From positions 1 to 52,729 of the forward strand of contig JARLIN010000467.1 in the NCBI GenBank assembly GCA_031291715.1: a stretch of 52,729 bases of DNA, written 5' to 3'. The notes under the pieces were generated by a model. That model made no database searches. It was given only the letters and a program-made list of their open reading frames with translations, and had not been told where the DNA came from. The position numbers and the translations under genes are program-made. This DNA comes from Rhodopila sp. (GTDB taxonomy: Bacteria > Pseudomonadota > Alphaproteobacteria > Acetobacterales > Acetobacteraceae). Positions 1 to 9,004 of the stretch are shown here, piece by piece. Position 1 is the first letter of the stretch. Each line of letters begins with the position of its first letter.

Positions 1-141
1 CGCGCCGAATGGCGTTCCGAAGCCGGGCCCCACATTCGGGCCGCAGGCAGCGCCGGAAGCGCAAAATGGTTCGAGCCCTCCGACAGCAAGGCCGCAGCTG
101 GCTCCAATCCAGGACAGCGCGCCTGACCGTGGCAGCCGAGA
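1..141. repeat. Terminal direct repeat, left copy (assembly overlap of a circular genome)
   Basis: These 141 bases are identical to the last 141 bases of the window. The same tape-measure reading frame continues through both copies. The simplest reading is a circular or terminally redundant phage genome whose contig ends overlap by one assembly k-mer. The unit genome is then 52,588 bp. It is not evidence for a biological 141-bp terminal repeat. Confidence 0.95.
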
Positions 142-460
142 CGATGGCCCCGCCCAGGCTCCGACGTCATCGCTGCCTGTCGTACGGAACGAGGAGCCCA
201 GAACACGCAGGAGCGCGTGGCCGCCGCCGCCCGGCGCCGCGCCGCTCAGTATCCCCAAGCTCCCTCTTGGGCCGCTCTACTCGCAGCCGGTTCCGCCAGC
301 GGCCGCCGCCGCGGCTGCGCCAGCTCCGTCAGGCAACACCGGCACAGCCATCACGGTCAACGGCCCGATCACGATCAACACCCAGGCGACCGATGCGAAG
401 GGTCTCCGGCAGGCGTTCACCGACGACCTGACCACGCAAGCAAACAGGGGGCTCCAGTAG
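2..460 (+). CDS. Tape-measure protein with lysozyme-like domain, C-terminal part (continues from 51078-52729)
   Basis: This is the last 152 codons of the gene that starts at 51078. After removing the 141-base overlap, the frame runs without interruption from 51078 through the join to the TAG at 458-460, giving a 656-residue protein. The part here is a Pro/Ala-rich, probably disordered linker followed by a short Thr/Asn-rich tail. No start codon is needed within this piece. The next gene starts with GTG directly after the stop. See the entry at 51078 for domains. Confidence 0.9.
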   Translation, partial: APNGVPKPGPTFGPQAAPEAQNGSSPPTARPQLAPIQDSAPDRGSRDDGPAQAPTSSLPVVRNEEPRTRRSAWPPPPGAAPLSIPKLPLGPLYSQPVPPAAAAAAAPAPSGNTGTAITVNGPITINTQATDAKGLRQAFTDDLTTQANRGLQ

Positions 461-1177
461 GTGCCCCTGCCGATCACTCCGAAACCAGCCTACCCCAACG
501 TGCCGATTGCCCCCGGCGTGCCCGCCGTGCCGCGCTCAGGCGCCCAGACGCAGAACCACGTCGTCGCGGCGGTGGCGGACGCCGTGTCCATCCTGAGCGC
601 GTTCCTGGGGCCGCAGTGGGGGCTGTTCACGACAACGGGCGTCTCCGCCTTCGCCGGCTTCACGGGCATCGTCAACACGCTGCTGAGCGATCTGGGGATA
701 GGCGGCCAATCGGTGGCTGATCTCGAGTACCGGCAGGACAGCCGCATCTCGACCGCGCCGCAAGAGCAGGGGGCGTTCCTCTCCTACAACAAGGTCGCGC
801 TGCCGTTCAGCGGGCGGGTGACCTATGTGCTCTCCGGAGCCGAGGCGCTGCGCGGGGCGTTCCTCCAGCAGGTCAAAGCGGTGCAGGCGTCCCTGACGCT
901 GCTCAACCTCGTGATGCCGGAATACACCTACCTGAACTGCAACGTCGTGCATCACGATTTCCGCCGGGTGTCGCGCCGTGGCGTCACGATGTTCGCGGTG
1001 GACATCTGGGTTGAAGAGGTCCGGATCACCGGAACCACGGCCTACAGCAACACCCAGACCGCGAGCGGCGCCAACCAGGTCGACGGTGGCACGGTGCAGC
1101 CGCAGAACCTCACGGCGGCGCAGAACGCCAACGTGGCCGGCCAGGAAAGCGTTTTCCCGGCGGGAGGGCTCACCTGA
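461..1177 (+). CDS. Baseplate/distal tail structural protein (unnamed family)
   Basis: A 238-residue protein that starts with GTG immediately after the tape-measure stop and overlaps the next gene by one base. It has a hydrophobic stretch at about residues 40-75 and a mixed alpha/beta body, with no signal peptide. Its position between the tape measure and the baseplate plug/hub genes is where contractile-tailed phages of the Pam3 type keep a hub-proximal baseplate protein. I assign the role from this order, not from a motif I recognise. The alternative is a tail-tip chaperone. Confidence 0.65.
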   Translation: MPLPITPKPAYPNVPIAPGVPAVPRSGAQTQNHVVAAVADAVSILSAFLGPQWGLFTTTGVSAFAGFTGIVNTLLSDLGIGGQSVADLEYRQDSRISTAPQEQGAFLSYNKVALPFSGRVTYVLSGAEALRGAFLQQVKAVQASLTLLNLVMPEYTYLNCNVVHHDFRRVSRRGVTMFAVDIWVEEVRITGTTAYSNTQTASGANQVDGGTVQPQNLTAAQNANVAGQESVFPAGGLT

Positions 1178-1494
1178 TGGCGCTCGTTGTGCCCCTGCAG
1201 CCCGTCCCCTCCCAGACGGTCACGGTGACGCTGAACAACCAGGCCTGCCAGATCAACGTCTACCAGTTGTCGACCGGGCTCTTTGTCGACCTTCTGGTGA
1301 ACAACGTGCTGATCATCGGCGGCGTGATCGGCGAGGATCGCAACGTCATCGTCCGGTCGGTCTACCTCGGTTTCTCCGGCGATATCGCATTCATCGACAC
1401 GCAGGGAACCGAAGACCCGGTGAGCACAGGCCTCGGGCAACGGTTCTTCCTGATGTATTTTTACCCGGCTGATTTGCCGGCGGGCCTGGCATGA
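1177..1494 (+). CDS. Baseplate plug protein (Pam3 gp18-like)
   Basis: A 105-residue, almost all-beta protein. The central stretch (LLVNNVLIIGG, then YLGFSGDIAFIDTQGTEDP) matches the phage baseplate plug family described in cyanophage Pam3, where the plug seats in the hub under the tape measure. Length is normal for the family. It overlaps the next gene (ATGA at 1491), consistent with translational coupling inside the baseplate operon. Confidence 0.8.
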   Translation: MALVVPLQPVPSQTVTVTLNNQACQINVYQLSTGLFVDLLVNNVLIIGGVIGEDRNVIVRSVYLGFSGDIAFIDTQGTEDPVSTGLGQRFFLMYFYPADLPAGLA

Positions 1495-2468
1495 GTAGCA
1501 CGACCAGCAGCAAGACGACCGCTTCTCCGAACACCGGCTCGTCCTACGTCGAGCGAAAGATCGACATCACGATCACGCTCGGCCAGGGCACCTTCGGCCA
1601 AAGCGGCATGAACACCGTGAAGCTGTCCGGTCTCCGATCGGTGGTGAACATCCTGAAGGGGGGATTCCCGAGCATGGACCGGGCGACCGTGCGCGTCTAC
1701 GGCGTGCCCCCCTCGGTCATGAACAGCATCAGCACTTTGGGCATCCCGCTGCCGATGGTGCGGCACAACAACACCGTCACGGTCGAAGCAGGCGACGATA
1801 CGAATGGAATGTCGGTCGTCTATGCCGGCTACATCACGAACGCCTGGCAGGACTTCTCCGAGGTGCCGGAGACCTCGCTGAACATCACCGGCTGGGGCGG
1901 CCAGGATCAGGCGCTGTTCCCCGCGCCGGCGATCAGTTACCCCGGCACCGCCGACGTCGCGACGATCCTCTCCGGCCTGGCCACGCGCATGGGCTGGTCG
2001 TTCGAGAACGGCGGCGTCCAGGTGAAGCTGAGCAACCCGTATTTCGCCGGGACCGCGCTGGAGCAGGCGCACAACGTGGCGCGCGCGGCGAATATCGAGA
2101 TGTACTGCGACACTAGTTCCTCGCCGATCACGCTGGCGATATGGCCGAAGAACTCCACCCGTGGGGGGAAGGCGCCGCTCATCAGCGCGCAAAGCGGGCT
2201 GGTCGGCTATCCGATGTTCCGAGACCAGGGCATGGCGTTCCGCTGCCTGTTCAACCCGTCCATTCGCCTGGGCGGGCAGATCCAGATGCAGAGCAGTATC
2301 GGCGCCGCGCCACAGCAGACCACCGGCACCCCGACGCAGCAGACGGGCGGCCCTAACGGTTCCTGGTACGTGATCGGCCCGCTGGTCTTTGACCTCTCGG
2401 CGCAGATACCGAATGGCCCCTGGTTCTGCGATGTGACGTGCGCGCGAACCCTGGTGCCTCAGTCATGA
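1491..2468 (+). CDS. Baseplate hub protein
   Basis: A 325-residue protein lying between plug and spike, the position of the gp27/gp44/gpD-type hub. After a Ser/Thr-rich N-terminus, beta-strands from about residue 22 fit a hub fold, with a second domain around residues 150-265 (GWGGQDQALFPAPA is typical of these hubs). The hub trimer connects the tail tube to the spike. It overlaps the spike gene by 4 bases. Confidence 0.78.
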   Translation: MSSTTSSKTTASPNTGSSYVERKIDITITLGQGTFGQSGMNTVKLSGLRSVVNILKGGFPSMDRATVRVYGVPPSVMNSISTLGIPLPMVRHNNTVTVEAGDDTNGMSVVYAGYITNAWQDFSEVPETSLNITGWGGQDQALFPAPAISYPGTADVATILSGLATRMGWSFENGGVQVKLSNPYFAGTALEQAHNVARAANIEMYCDTSSSPITLAIWPKNSTRGGKAPLISAQSGLVGYPMFRDQGMAFRCLFNPSIRLGGQIQMQSSIGAAPQQTTGTPTQQTGGPNGSWYVIGPLVFDLSAQIPNGPWFCDVTCARTLVPQS

Positions 2469-3091
2469 GCGGTCAGCTTTCCACCAGCGGAGGGTATGCC
2501 GGTCCGGCGTGGCTCCAGACGCCTGGGACGCATTTCCAGGGCCTTGACTTCGTTGTGCGCCAGATACTCGCGGGAAAGGCCTTCCTGATGCTGGCGAAGG
2601 TCATGAGCGTAACTGGCGGTGGTGTGGGCACTCCGGCGATCGTCTCGGTTCAGCCGACGGTCAACCAGGTCGATGGCCTCGGCAATCAAACGGCACACGG
2701 CACGATCTACAACATCCCCTGCTTCCGATATCAGGGCGGCAGCACGGCGGTGATCGTCGATCCGGTCGTTGGAGAAACTGGGCTGCTAGCGGTTTGTCAG
2801 CGCGATATCAGCGCGGTCAAGGCAAACGGCGGCGCGATCTCCCCGCCTGGCTCAGCGCGCCAGCACGATTGGTCTGACGGTATCTATCTGGGTTCTGTCC
2901 TCGGTGACACGCCGACGACCTACGTCCAGGTCACCGGCAACGACATTCATCTGCACGCCGGCGGCCACATCTACCTCGAAGGGAACGTCGTCCACACCGG
3001 CACCTTCATCAGCAACGGCAAGAACATCGGCAGCACGCACGAGCACGGCGGTGTGCAGACCGGCAGCGGCAACACAGGGCAGCCGATATGA
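2465..3091 (+). CDS. Membrane-puncturing tail spike (Gp138/gpV-like)
   Basis: A 208-residue protein; I chose the ATG inside the ATGA overlap with the hub stop over an upstream in-frame ATG at 2438. The N-terminal OB-like domain carries the pattern VNQVDGLGN...HGTIYNIPCFR, characteristic of Gp138-type central spikes. The C-terminus ends in GSTHEHGGVQTGSGNTG. The HxH (about residues 192/194) is the metal-binding tip motif of phage spikes, known to bind iron in P2/phi92 homologues. It pierces the outer membrane on contraction. Confidence 0.88.
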   Translation: MSGQLSTSGGYAGPAWLQTPGTHFQGLDFVVRQILAGKAFLMLAKVMSVTGGGVGTPAIVSVQPTVNQVDGLGNQTAHGTIYNIPCFRYQGGSTAVIVDPVVGETGLLAVCQRDISAVKANGGAISPPGSARQHDWSDGIYLGSVLGDTPTTYVQVTGNDIHLHAGGHIYLEGNVVHTGTFISNGKNIGSTHEHGGVQTGSGNTGQPI

Positions 3092-3441
3092 CGACGACCC
3101 TCCTCTTGGACGACACGCTGTGGGATCTGTGCGTCGACAGCGCGGGCAATATCGCAGCCGCATCGGACCCGTATCGGATCGCCCAGGATGTCGCGACGGC
3201 TTGCCGGCTGTTTCTGGGTGAATATTGGTACGACACCACGATCGGCATTCCCTACTTCCAGCAGATCCTCGGCTATTCGCCGCCGCTGGCGCTGATCAAG
3301 GCGAAACTCGCCGCCGCCGCCGCTGCGGTCCCTGGGTGCAACAACCCGATCGTGTACCTGACCGCTCTGGTCGGCCGGCAACTGTCGGGACAGGTGCAAT
3401 TCACGGACGCAAACGGCCAGACGCAGACAGTGGGATTCTAA
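3088..3441 (+). CDS. Sheath initiator / baseplate wedge protein (GPW/gp25-like)
   Basis: A 117-residue protein. The motif DPYRIAQDVATACRLFLGE followed by YWYDTTIGIPYFQQILG is typical of the gp25-like sheath initiator of contractile tails, which joins the wedge to the first sheath ring. It overlaps the spike gene by 4 bases and is followed after one base by baseplate J, the standard order. Length is as expected. Confidence 0.85.
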   Translation: MTTTLLLDDTLWDLCVDSAGNIAAASDPYRIAQDVATACRLFLGEYWYDTTIGIPYFQQILGYSPPLALIKAKLAAAAAAVPGCNNPIVYLTALVGRQLSGQVQFTDANGQTQTVGF

Positions 3442-3442
3442 A

Positions 3443-4846
3443 ATGAGCGGGGCGACCAGCGTACCGTCAGTTAGCTTCACCGACAACGGGTTTGTGGTGC
3501 CGCAGGAAAGCGCCATCATCACGGGCCTCGATGCCGACTACACGGCCGCGTTCGGCGGGACGCTGAACACCGACCCGGCCACGCCGGCCGGGCAGCTGAT
3601 CGTCAGCACTGGGGCAATCCTGGGCGACAGCAACAACCAGCAGGTCGGCCTCTTCAACGGGGTCGATCCTGCCTATGCCTCCGGCCGGATGCAGGATGCG
3701 ATCGCGCGCATCTATTTCCTCGAACGGAACCCGGCGCAGAGCACCGTCTTGCAGATCCAATGCATAGGCCTGGTTGGTGTTCTGATTCCGATCGGCGCTC
3801 TCATCGAAGACGACAACGGCAATCTGTATCTCTGCACCGGGGCGGGCACCTTCAAGATCTCCGGGACGATGACACTGTCCTTTGCAGCACAGGTGCCAGG
3901 CCCGCTGGCGGTGCCGGCGTCTGTCTCGATCTACCAGGCCATCCCGGGCTGGAACACCGTGTCGGTTGTCTCCGGCGTGGTGGGCAACAATGTCGAGACC
4001 AGACAGGCGTTCGAAGCACGTCGGCAGGCGACGGTGGCTGCGAACGCTGTCGGGACTCTCGCGGCGATTGCGGGCCAAGTCGCCAAAGTGCCCGGCGTGA
4101 TCGATTACTATGTGACCGAGAACTACACCTCGTCGCCGGTTACCGTCGGTGGGGTCACGCTCAACGCGAACAGCGTCTATGTCTGCGTTGCCGGCGGCGC
4201 AGCGAATGATGTGGCGATGGCGATCTGGCGCAAGAAGCCGCCCGGCTGCAACTACACCGGCAACACCACCGTGGTCGTCACCGACACCAACGACGGCTAC
4301 CAAATCCCCTACCCGTCCTACAACGTGACGTTCGAACTGCCGACCGCAGAGCCAATCTGCATGATCGTCTCGATCAACAACAACCCCGGCGTCCCCTCGA
4401 ATGCCGCGCAGCTGATCCAGGCCGCGATCGTCTACGCCTTCCTGGGTGAGGACAACGGCACGCGCGCGCGGATCGGGTCGGAGATATTCGCCAGCCGTTA
4501 CTATGCCGCGGTGGCCTCTCAGGGCTCCTGGGCCATTGTGATCTCGATCCTGATGGGGACCAACGCCAGCCCAGCAGCGTCGTTCACAGGGTCGATCACT
4601 GCCACGACACTGACTGTCTCCGGAGTGACGGGGACCATCGCCATCGGTCAGTTCGTCTATGGGGCCGGCGTGGCCAGCGGCACGATCATCACCGCAGGCT
4701 CAGGGACCAGCTGGACCGTCTCGGTCAACCAGAGCGTCACCAGCGAGGCGATGACATCCGTCACGGCGAACCAGAACGCGCTGACGATGAACATCAACCA
4801 GTTGCCGACGCTGGCGAGCGCTGACATCAGCGTGGTACTGGTCTGA
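3443..4846 (+). CDS. Baseplate J-like protein with inserted beta-domain
   Basis: A 467-residue baseplate wedge protein of the gp6/gpJ family. Family features are the N-terminal ITGLDADYTAAFGGTLNTD segment and the middle ETRQAFEARRQATV / AIAGQVAKVPGV segments. Near the C-terminus, residues about 379-445 form a Thr/Ser/Gly-rich beta domain (TATTLTVSGVTGTIAIGQ...GAGVASGTIITAGSGTSWTVS). This is not part of usual baseplate J proteins and recurs in three other virion proteins of this phage. The final strands resume the normal family sequence. It is one base downstream of the sheath initiator. Confidence 0.88.
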   Translation: MSGATSVPSVSFTDNGFVVPQESAIITGLDADYTAAFGGTLNTDPATPAGQLIVSTGAILGDSNNQQVGLFNGVDPAYASGRMQDAIARIYFLERNPAQSTVLQIQCIGLVGVLIPIGALIEDDNGNLYLCTGAGTFKISGTMTLSFAAQVPGPLAVPASVSIYQAIPGWNTVSVVSGVVGNNVETRQAFEARRQATVAANAVGTLAAIAGQVAKVPGVIDYYVTENYTSSPVTVGGVTLNANSVYVCVAGGAANDVAMAIWRKKPPGCNYTGNTTVVVTDTNDGYQIPYPSYNVTFELPTAEPICMIVSINNNPGVPSNAAQLIQAAIVYAFLGEDNGTRARIGSEIFASRYYAAVASQGSWAIVISILMGTNASPAASFTGSITATTLTVSGVTGTIAIGQFVYGAGVASGTIITAGSGTSWTVSVNQSVTSEAMTSVTANQNALTMNINQLPTLASADISVVLV

Positions 4847-5430
4847 TGCTGAACTTCCAGGAAACGATCTACAGCCAGTTCGGCAACAGCCCGACGATCG
4901 TACAACTGATCACCAACATGAACACCTATCTAGACCCATCGGCGAATATCGATGCGTTCTACGATCTAGTCTGGAACGTCGATACGGCCGTTGGATACGG
5001 CCTCGATGTCTGGGGTAGGATTGTCGGGGTGGGCAGAGTGCTCAACCTGTCGACGGGTGTTTTTTTCGGGTTCGAAGGCCCGGTCAGTGCCAGCGGCGAC
5101 CCATGGAACCAGGCAGTATTTTATAATGGTCAGTCCCTGACCGCAAATTACGCACTGACAGACGCAGCATATCGCCCTCTAATTCTGGCGAAGGCGCTAT
5201 TCAACATCTGTGATTGCTCAATCCCTTCAATCAATCAGATCATGGTCAACATGTTCGGTCCGAATGGACCGCTCCCCGTTGCTGGAAACTGCTACTGCAC
5301 CGACACCGGGAGCATGACTATGACTTATACTTTCGGATCGGCACTAGACCCAGTTCAGAGCGCCATAGTGTTCCAGTCTGGTGTGCTACCGAGACCATGC
5401 GGTGTCTTCGCGACGGTGGTGCAACTCTAG
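4846..5430 (+). CDS. DUF2612 baseplate protein
   Basis: A 194-residue protein following baseplate J with a one-base overlap. The N-terminal pattern (NPSANIDAFYD-like, GYGLDVWGRIVGVGR) and the segment ALTDAAYRPLILAKAL are characteristic of DUF2612. That family takes the place of P2 gpI in this class of contractile phages and links the wedge to fibres. Base composition drops locally (TTTTTTTC run near 5060), but the frame is intact. Confidence 0.85.
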   Translation: MLNFQETIYSQFGNSPTIVQLITNMNTYLDPSANIDAFYDLVWNVDTAVGYGLDVWGRIVGVGRVLNLSTGVFFGFEGPVSASGDPWNQAVFYNGQSLTANYALTDAAYRPLILAKALFNICDCSIPSINQIMVNMFGPNGPLPVAGNCYCTDTGSMTMTYTFGSALDPVQSAIVFQSGVLPRPCGVFATVVQL

Positions 5431-6732
5431 ATGCTTGTCAGCGGCCTCCCCTACAAGTTCGTCACGCCATGGGCAGCCAGCGCGACGACGGGCTACATCA
5501 CTCCGGTGATCCCGGCCACAGCCAGTGGCGGGAATGCCTCCCAGGCTGTTGGCTTCCCCCCAGTCACTGCGACCAACGTCAGCGCTGGCGGCATCCCTCC
5601 GAGCGTATCGGACTTCAATGGCTTCGGTCTCTACGTCACCGAGTGGCTGCAATGGGTCCAGGCCGGCGGCCCGATCCTGTACGATGCTACCTTCTCCGGG
5701 AACATTGGCGGCTACCCCAAGGGGGCGGCCATCCAGGCTGGGGTGCAGCGCGGCGCATTCTGGTTCAGTACAGTCGACAACAACACCTCCGATCCTGATA
5801 CCGGCGGCGCGAATTGGTCGGGGGCTGTAACCAGCATCGGCTATGATTCCGGCGGTGCAAACCTCCGGTTTCTCGATGCCGGCCTCTCCTATGGGGCGAT
5901 GTGGCGGAACGACGGAACCAATGTTTATCTGTTGTTCACCAATCACGCCGCGGCCTTCGGCCCGTTCAATGGACTTCGGCCCTATTCGGTCAATCTATCG
6001 ACCGGCTACACCATCATCGACGGCACGGGTTCTGGCGTCGAGTTTGGTGGCAACGTCCAGATCGATGGCGCGGAAACTGTCAACGGCACACTGACGGTCA
6101 GAAGCCAAATCAATGCTAACGGGGGCGCCGCGATCAATGGTTTGGCCGGCCGAGACCGTGCGCTATTTTATCAAACATCAGGGGTAGATCGGTGGCTTAT
6201 TGACGAGACCAGCGAACCTGAGAGCGGGAGTAATACGGGCTCGAATCTTGCGGTGGGGCGCTACGATGACAGTGGAAACTTCATCGATCTCGTCCTGAAG
6301 GTGCTGCGGTCAACCGGCGGGGTGGAATTCTTCCACAACGTACAGTTCGACACGACGGCCACGATCGGGACCGGCGCGCGCGGATCAGGGAACCCTCTGC
6401 GCGCGGTTAATCTTGGTGATTTCAGTTTCGCGAGTGCCGGCATCAATATCCTCGTCCGAGAAGACCCGGACGGCTTTATCCTTCAGATATTGGGGACCAC
6501 CGTCCCGTGGACTGCTGGCACGACGACCAACACTGTCGTCTCGCTGCCGATAACTTTTACGGGGAACATAATCTCCGCAACCGGAAGCTTCGATGGGAGC
6601 GCCCCCCAAGGCAATCTGTCCGTGTCATTCAATCCGCAATCCCCCAGCCAGGTTCTGGTTACGACGAACTCTGTGGCGGCAAGCGGAAGCGGTAACGCCG
6701 GCGTGGTCATCTGGGCAGTGGGATACGCATGA
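5431..6732 (+). CDS. Tail fibre protein
   Basis: A 433-residue protein whose ATG directly abuts the DUF2612 stop. The N-terminal ~110 residues (FVTPWAASATTGYITPV..., GGIPPSVSDFNGFGLYVTEW..., IGGYPKGAAIQ...STVDNNTSDPDTGGANW) form the conserved attachment domain of many proteobacterial phage fibres. The middle and C-terminal parts are repetitive Gly/Asn-rich beta sequence suited to a trimeric shaft and receptor-binding head. A receptor cannot be inferred. Confidence 0.88.
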   Translation: MLVSGLPYKFVTPWAASATTGYITPVIPATASGGNASQAVGFPPVTATNVSAGGIPPSVSDFNGFGLYVTEWLQWVQAGGPILYDATFSGNIGGYPKGAAIQAGVQRGAFWFSTVDNNTSDPDTGGANWSGAVTSIGYDSGGANLRFLDAGLSYGAMWRNDGTNVYLLFTNHAAAFGPFNGLRPYSVNLSTGYTIIDGTGSGVEFGGNVQIDGAETVNGTLTVRSQINANGGAAINGLAGRDRALFYQTSGVDRWLIDETSEPESGSNTGSNLAVGRYDDSGNFIDLVLKVLRSTGGVEFFHNVQFDTTATIGTGARGSGNPLRAVNLGDFSFASAGINILVREDPDGFILQILGTTVPWTAGTTTNTVVSLPITFTGNIISATGSFDGSAPQGNLSVSFNPQSPSQVLVTTNSVAASGSGNAGVVIWAVGYA

Positions 6733-6733
6733 G

Positions 6734-7006
6734 ATGCCGAAATATGCCGCCTTCGATAAGGTCACAGGTTGGGTCAACGGCTGGTACGACACCGACAGTT
6801 GGGATTACCGGGACCTCCCAGCCGATCGCGTCCAGGTAACGGATGCCGAATGGGCCACACGGCTTCCAGGATATTGGAAGATTGTGGATGGCAAGCTGAC
6901 GGAGAGCGAGCCGCATGTCGTATCATCGGTGCCAGTGGAGCCATCGGCGGCTGATACCGAGATTGCGGAGCTGAAGCTCCGCCTGGCCGCGCTGGAAGCG
7001 AAGTGA
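6734..7006 (+). CDS. Small tail-fibre-associated protein with C-terminal coiled coil
   Basis: A 90-residue protein. I chose the ATG one base after the fibre stop; the longer upstream extension only shadows the fibre gene. It is Trp/Tyr/Asp-rich (GWVNGWYDTDSWDYRDLP) and ends in a predicted helix AELKLRLAALEAK. Similar small proteins downstream of fibres act as assembly chaperones or fibre parts. It overlaps the next gene by 4 bases (GTGA). Function is inferred from position only. Confidence 0.6.
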   Translation: MPKYAAFDKVTGWVNGWYDTDSWDYRDLPADRVQVTDAEWATRLPGYWKIVDGKLTESEPHVVSSVPVEPSAADTEIAELKLRLAALEAK

Positions 7007-7743
7007 GCTACACGGTCGTCATTCCGGCAGAGCCATCCCCGTGGGGGCGACAATCGTTCCCTGTGCCGGCGTGGCCGCCTGCGATGCCCGCCGACGATCG
7101 TGTCTACAGCCTCGATGTATCCGCGTGGCTCTGCGAACAGGAAGACACGCTGACACGGGTGACCCTCGATGCCGCTCCTTCGGGAGAGGGCGAGCTGATC
7201 CCGTGGTACGTGTCCGTCGACGGAGCGATCATCCACGCTCGCATGTTCGGCGGTGTCGCCGCCCGCATCTACCGCGTGCGCGTGATCGCGACAGCGGCGT
7301 CTGAGCGTCAGCAGGAATGGCTTGTGAGCCTCCCGATTGATCCATCCCTCGCAGTCTACCCAGTGCCGTCGCCGCCCAATCCAGACTTCGGAGAACCCAT
7401 CATGTGGCCTTGCAACACGCCGCCGTATGGGCCGGCGAAGAACCTCCCGCCGTATACCGTAGCAGCTTCTGGCACGTCCCAGTTGACCGGGGCGGTCGTC
7501 CCGATCCTCGCCATAACGTTGATCAACGCAGGATCCGGTGGCTTTGTGACGATCGGCGTGCCGGCAGCAACATGGAATGGGTACGAACCAGTGTTTCAGA
7601 ACCGCTCCGGCGGTCCCGTCACGCTCTGCCCATTCTCGGGTGATCAGTTCGAAAGCCTCGGCGCCAACGCCGGGACCATCATCCAGAACTTTCAGTCCGT
7701 CACGCTCTCGGTTGCGCAGTCCGGCGCGATCATTATCCGCTAG
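7003..7743 (+). CDS. Tail fibre-region structural protein
   Basis: A 246-residue protein starting with GTG that overlaps the upstream stop. The N-terminal ~110 residues (YSLDVSAWLCEQEDTLTRVTL...WYVSVDGAIIHARMFGG...YRVRVIA) look like the small Ig-like adaptor found in phage fibre operons. A Pro-rich linker (about 125-150) leads to a beta-rich C-terminal domain. I infer a virion adaptor or minor fibre. I do not recognise a named family. Confidence 0.6.
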   Translation: MSYTVVIPAEPSPWGRQSFPVPAWPPAMPADDRVYSLDVSAWLCEQEDTLTRVTLDAAPSGEGELIPWYVSVDGAIIHARMFGGVAARIYRVRVIATAASERQQEWLVSLPIDPSLAVYPVPSPPNPDFGEPIMWPCNTPPYGPAKNLPPYTVAASGTSQLTGAVVPILAITLINAGSGGFVTIGVPAATWNGYEPVFQNRSGGPVTLCPFSGDQFESLGANAGTIIQNFQSVTLSVAQSGAIIIR

Positions 7744-7755
7744 GGGACCTCCGCA

Positions 7756-8991
7756 ATGAGCGCGATCGACGACCGCAATCCGATAGCCAGTGTTCCGAAC
7801 ATTGTGCCTGGCACGCGCAATGTCCTGCCGAACGTCGATTCCGTGATGTATGTGCATGGGTCAACGACGCCCGAAAACTCGCCGAACCCGAATGATGTCG
7901 AGACCACCGGCATTTTTCGTTTGGACGACTACAACCCGGGCAATTACAGCGGAGGGGCCCACAACTCCGTGCTGGTGGGTTGGTATTATGCTGACCCTCA
8001 GATGGGCAGTGCCTACCGTGTCGGTGCGATCGGCGCCGAAGGCAAGATCGACCTACAGGGTGGTTCGTTCGGCGTTGTCTACGCCCTCAACGGCAACATA
8101 AATTCCGTTGCAGTCCCAAACTGGACGGAGATGTCCGGTGTTGCCTCGCAGATCGTGACTGTATCGGCTGCTGGTGGTGGGTCTGTCTTGAACGCCTTCG
8201 GCGCCAATTTCCAGACGCTATCCTATGGCACGACGCTTCCATACTACGTCGGGTTTAACTTCAAGGCTCCGACCGACCAGAGCTCGCCGCAGGGCACGAT
8301 CCAGAACACTGTCGGGTTCTTCATGCCGGGTTGGGCCTCGTGGCCTGGCTACGCGAACATGCAGAACGTCTATGCCATCCTGATCAACGAGCCGCGCGCG
8401 CAAATCAACACCAGAGGCCAGATCATTCCGGCCTACGGCGCAGCGGAGGTCGGTCCGACAGCGAGCGCCGGCTATGCACCTCTACGTTGGTACTACGGTG
8501 TGCACCCGACCGGTGCGACCTCAAACTTGCAGTTGCCTGCAACAGGCACAGCGACACCTGTGTATTTCTACTGCAAGAACCGGATCAGCTTCACTGAGCT
8601 GTCGATCTACGTCACGTCAGCCATTTCCGGTGGGTCGGTAGAGCTGGGGGTCTACAAGTTGGCAGGTTCTGTGCCGACCACGCTTGTGGCCAGTGCGACG
8701 ATACCGGTCTCATCAACCGGCCAACAGACGGCAACTGGGCTCAACATCCCGCTCGAGGCTGGACCCTATGTCGTCTACGTCAATGCGAGTTCTCAGGGCT
8801 CGCCCACGCTCCGCTATATCCAGGACAGCGGCACGATCGAAGTGATGGGAGACTCCGCCCCCGGCGCTGAACAGAGCATGTTCTACTCACGCACTTTTGG
8901 CACTGCGTGGGCAGCGAACCCCACAGTATCATTTGCGGCCGGACAGGGGACAATGCAGCCGGTCGTTGCCTTCGGATATCAAACGAACTGA
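7756..8991 (+). CDS. Probable receptor-binding tail fibre/spike protein
   Basis: A 411-residue, Gly/Ser/Thr-rich, beta-dominated protein without a signal peptide. The N-terminal part contains plug-like turns (YNPGNYSGGAHNSVLVGWYY). The C-terminal ~140 residues (from about YFYCKNRISFTELSIYV) read as a jelly-roll carbohydrate-binding domain with alternating hydrophobic strands. It lies in the fibre operon, 12 bases after the preceding gene. A role in host recognition is likely; the exact target is unknown. Confidence 0.6.
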   Translation: MSAIDDRNPIASVPNIVPGTRNVLPNVDSVMYVHGSTTPENSPNPNDVETTGIFRLDDYNPGNYSGGAHNSVLVGWYYADPQMGSAYRVGAIGAEGKIDLQGGSFGVVYALNGNINSVAVPNWTEMSGVASQIVTVSAAGGGSVLNAFGANFQTLSYGTTLPYYVGFNFKAPTDQSSPQGTIQNTVGFFMPGWASWPGYANMQNVYAILINEPRAQINTRGQIIPAYGAAEVGPTASAGYAPLRWYYGVHPTGATSNLQLPATGTATPVYFYCKNRISFTELSIYVTSAISGGSVELGVYKLAGSVPTTLVASATIPVSSTGQQTATGLNIPLEAGPYVVYVNASSQGSPTLRYIQDSGTIEVMGDSAPGAEQSMFYSRTFGTAWAANPTVSFAAGQGTMQPVVAFGYQTN

Positions 8992-9004
8992 TGGCGTGAG
9001 ATAC

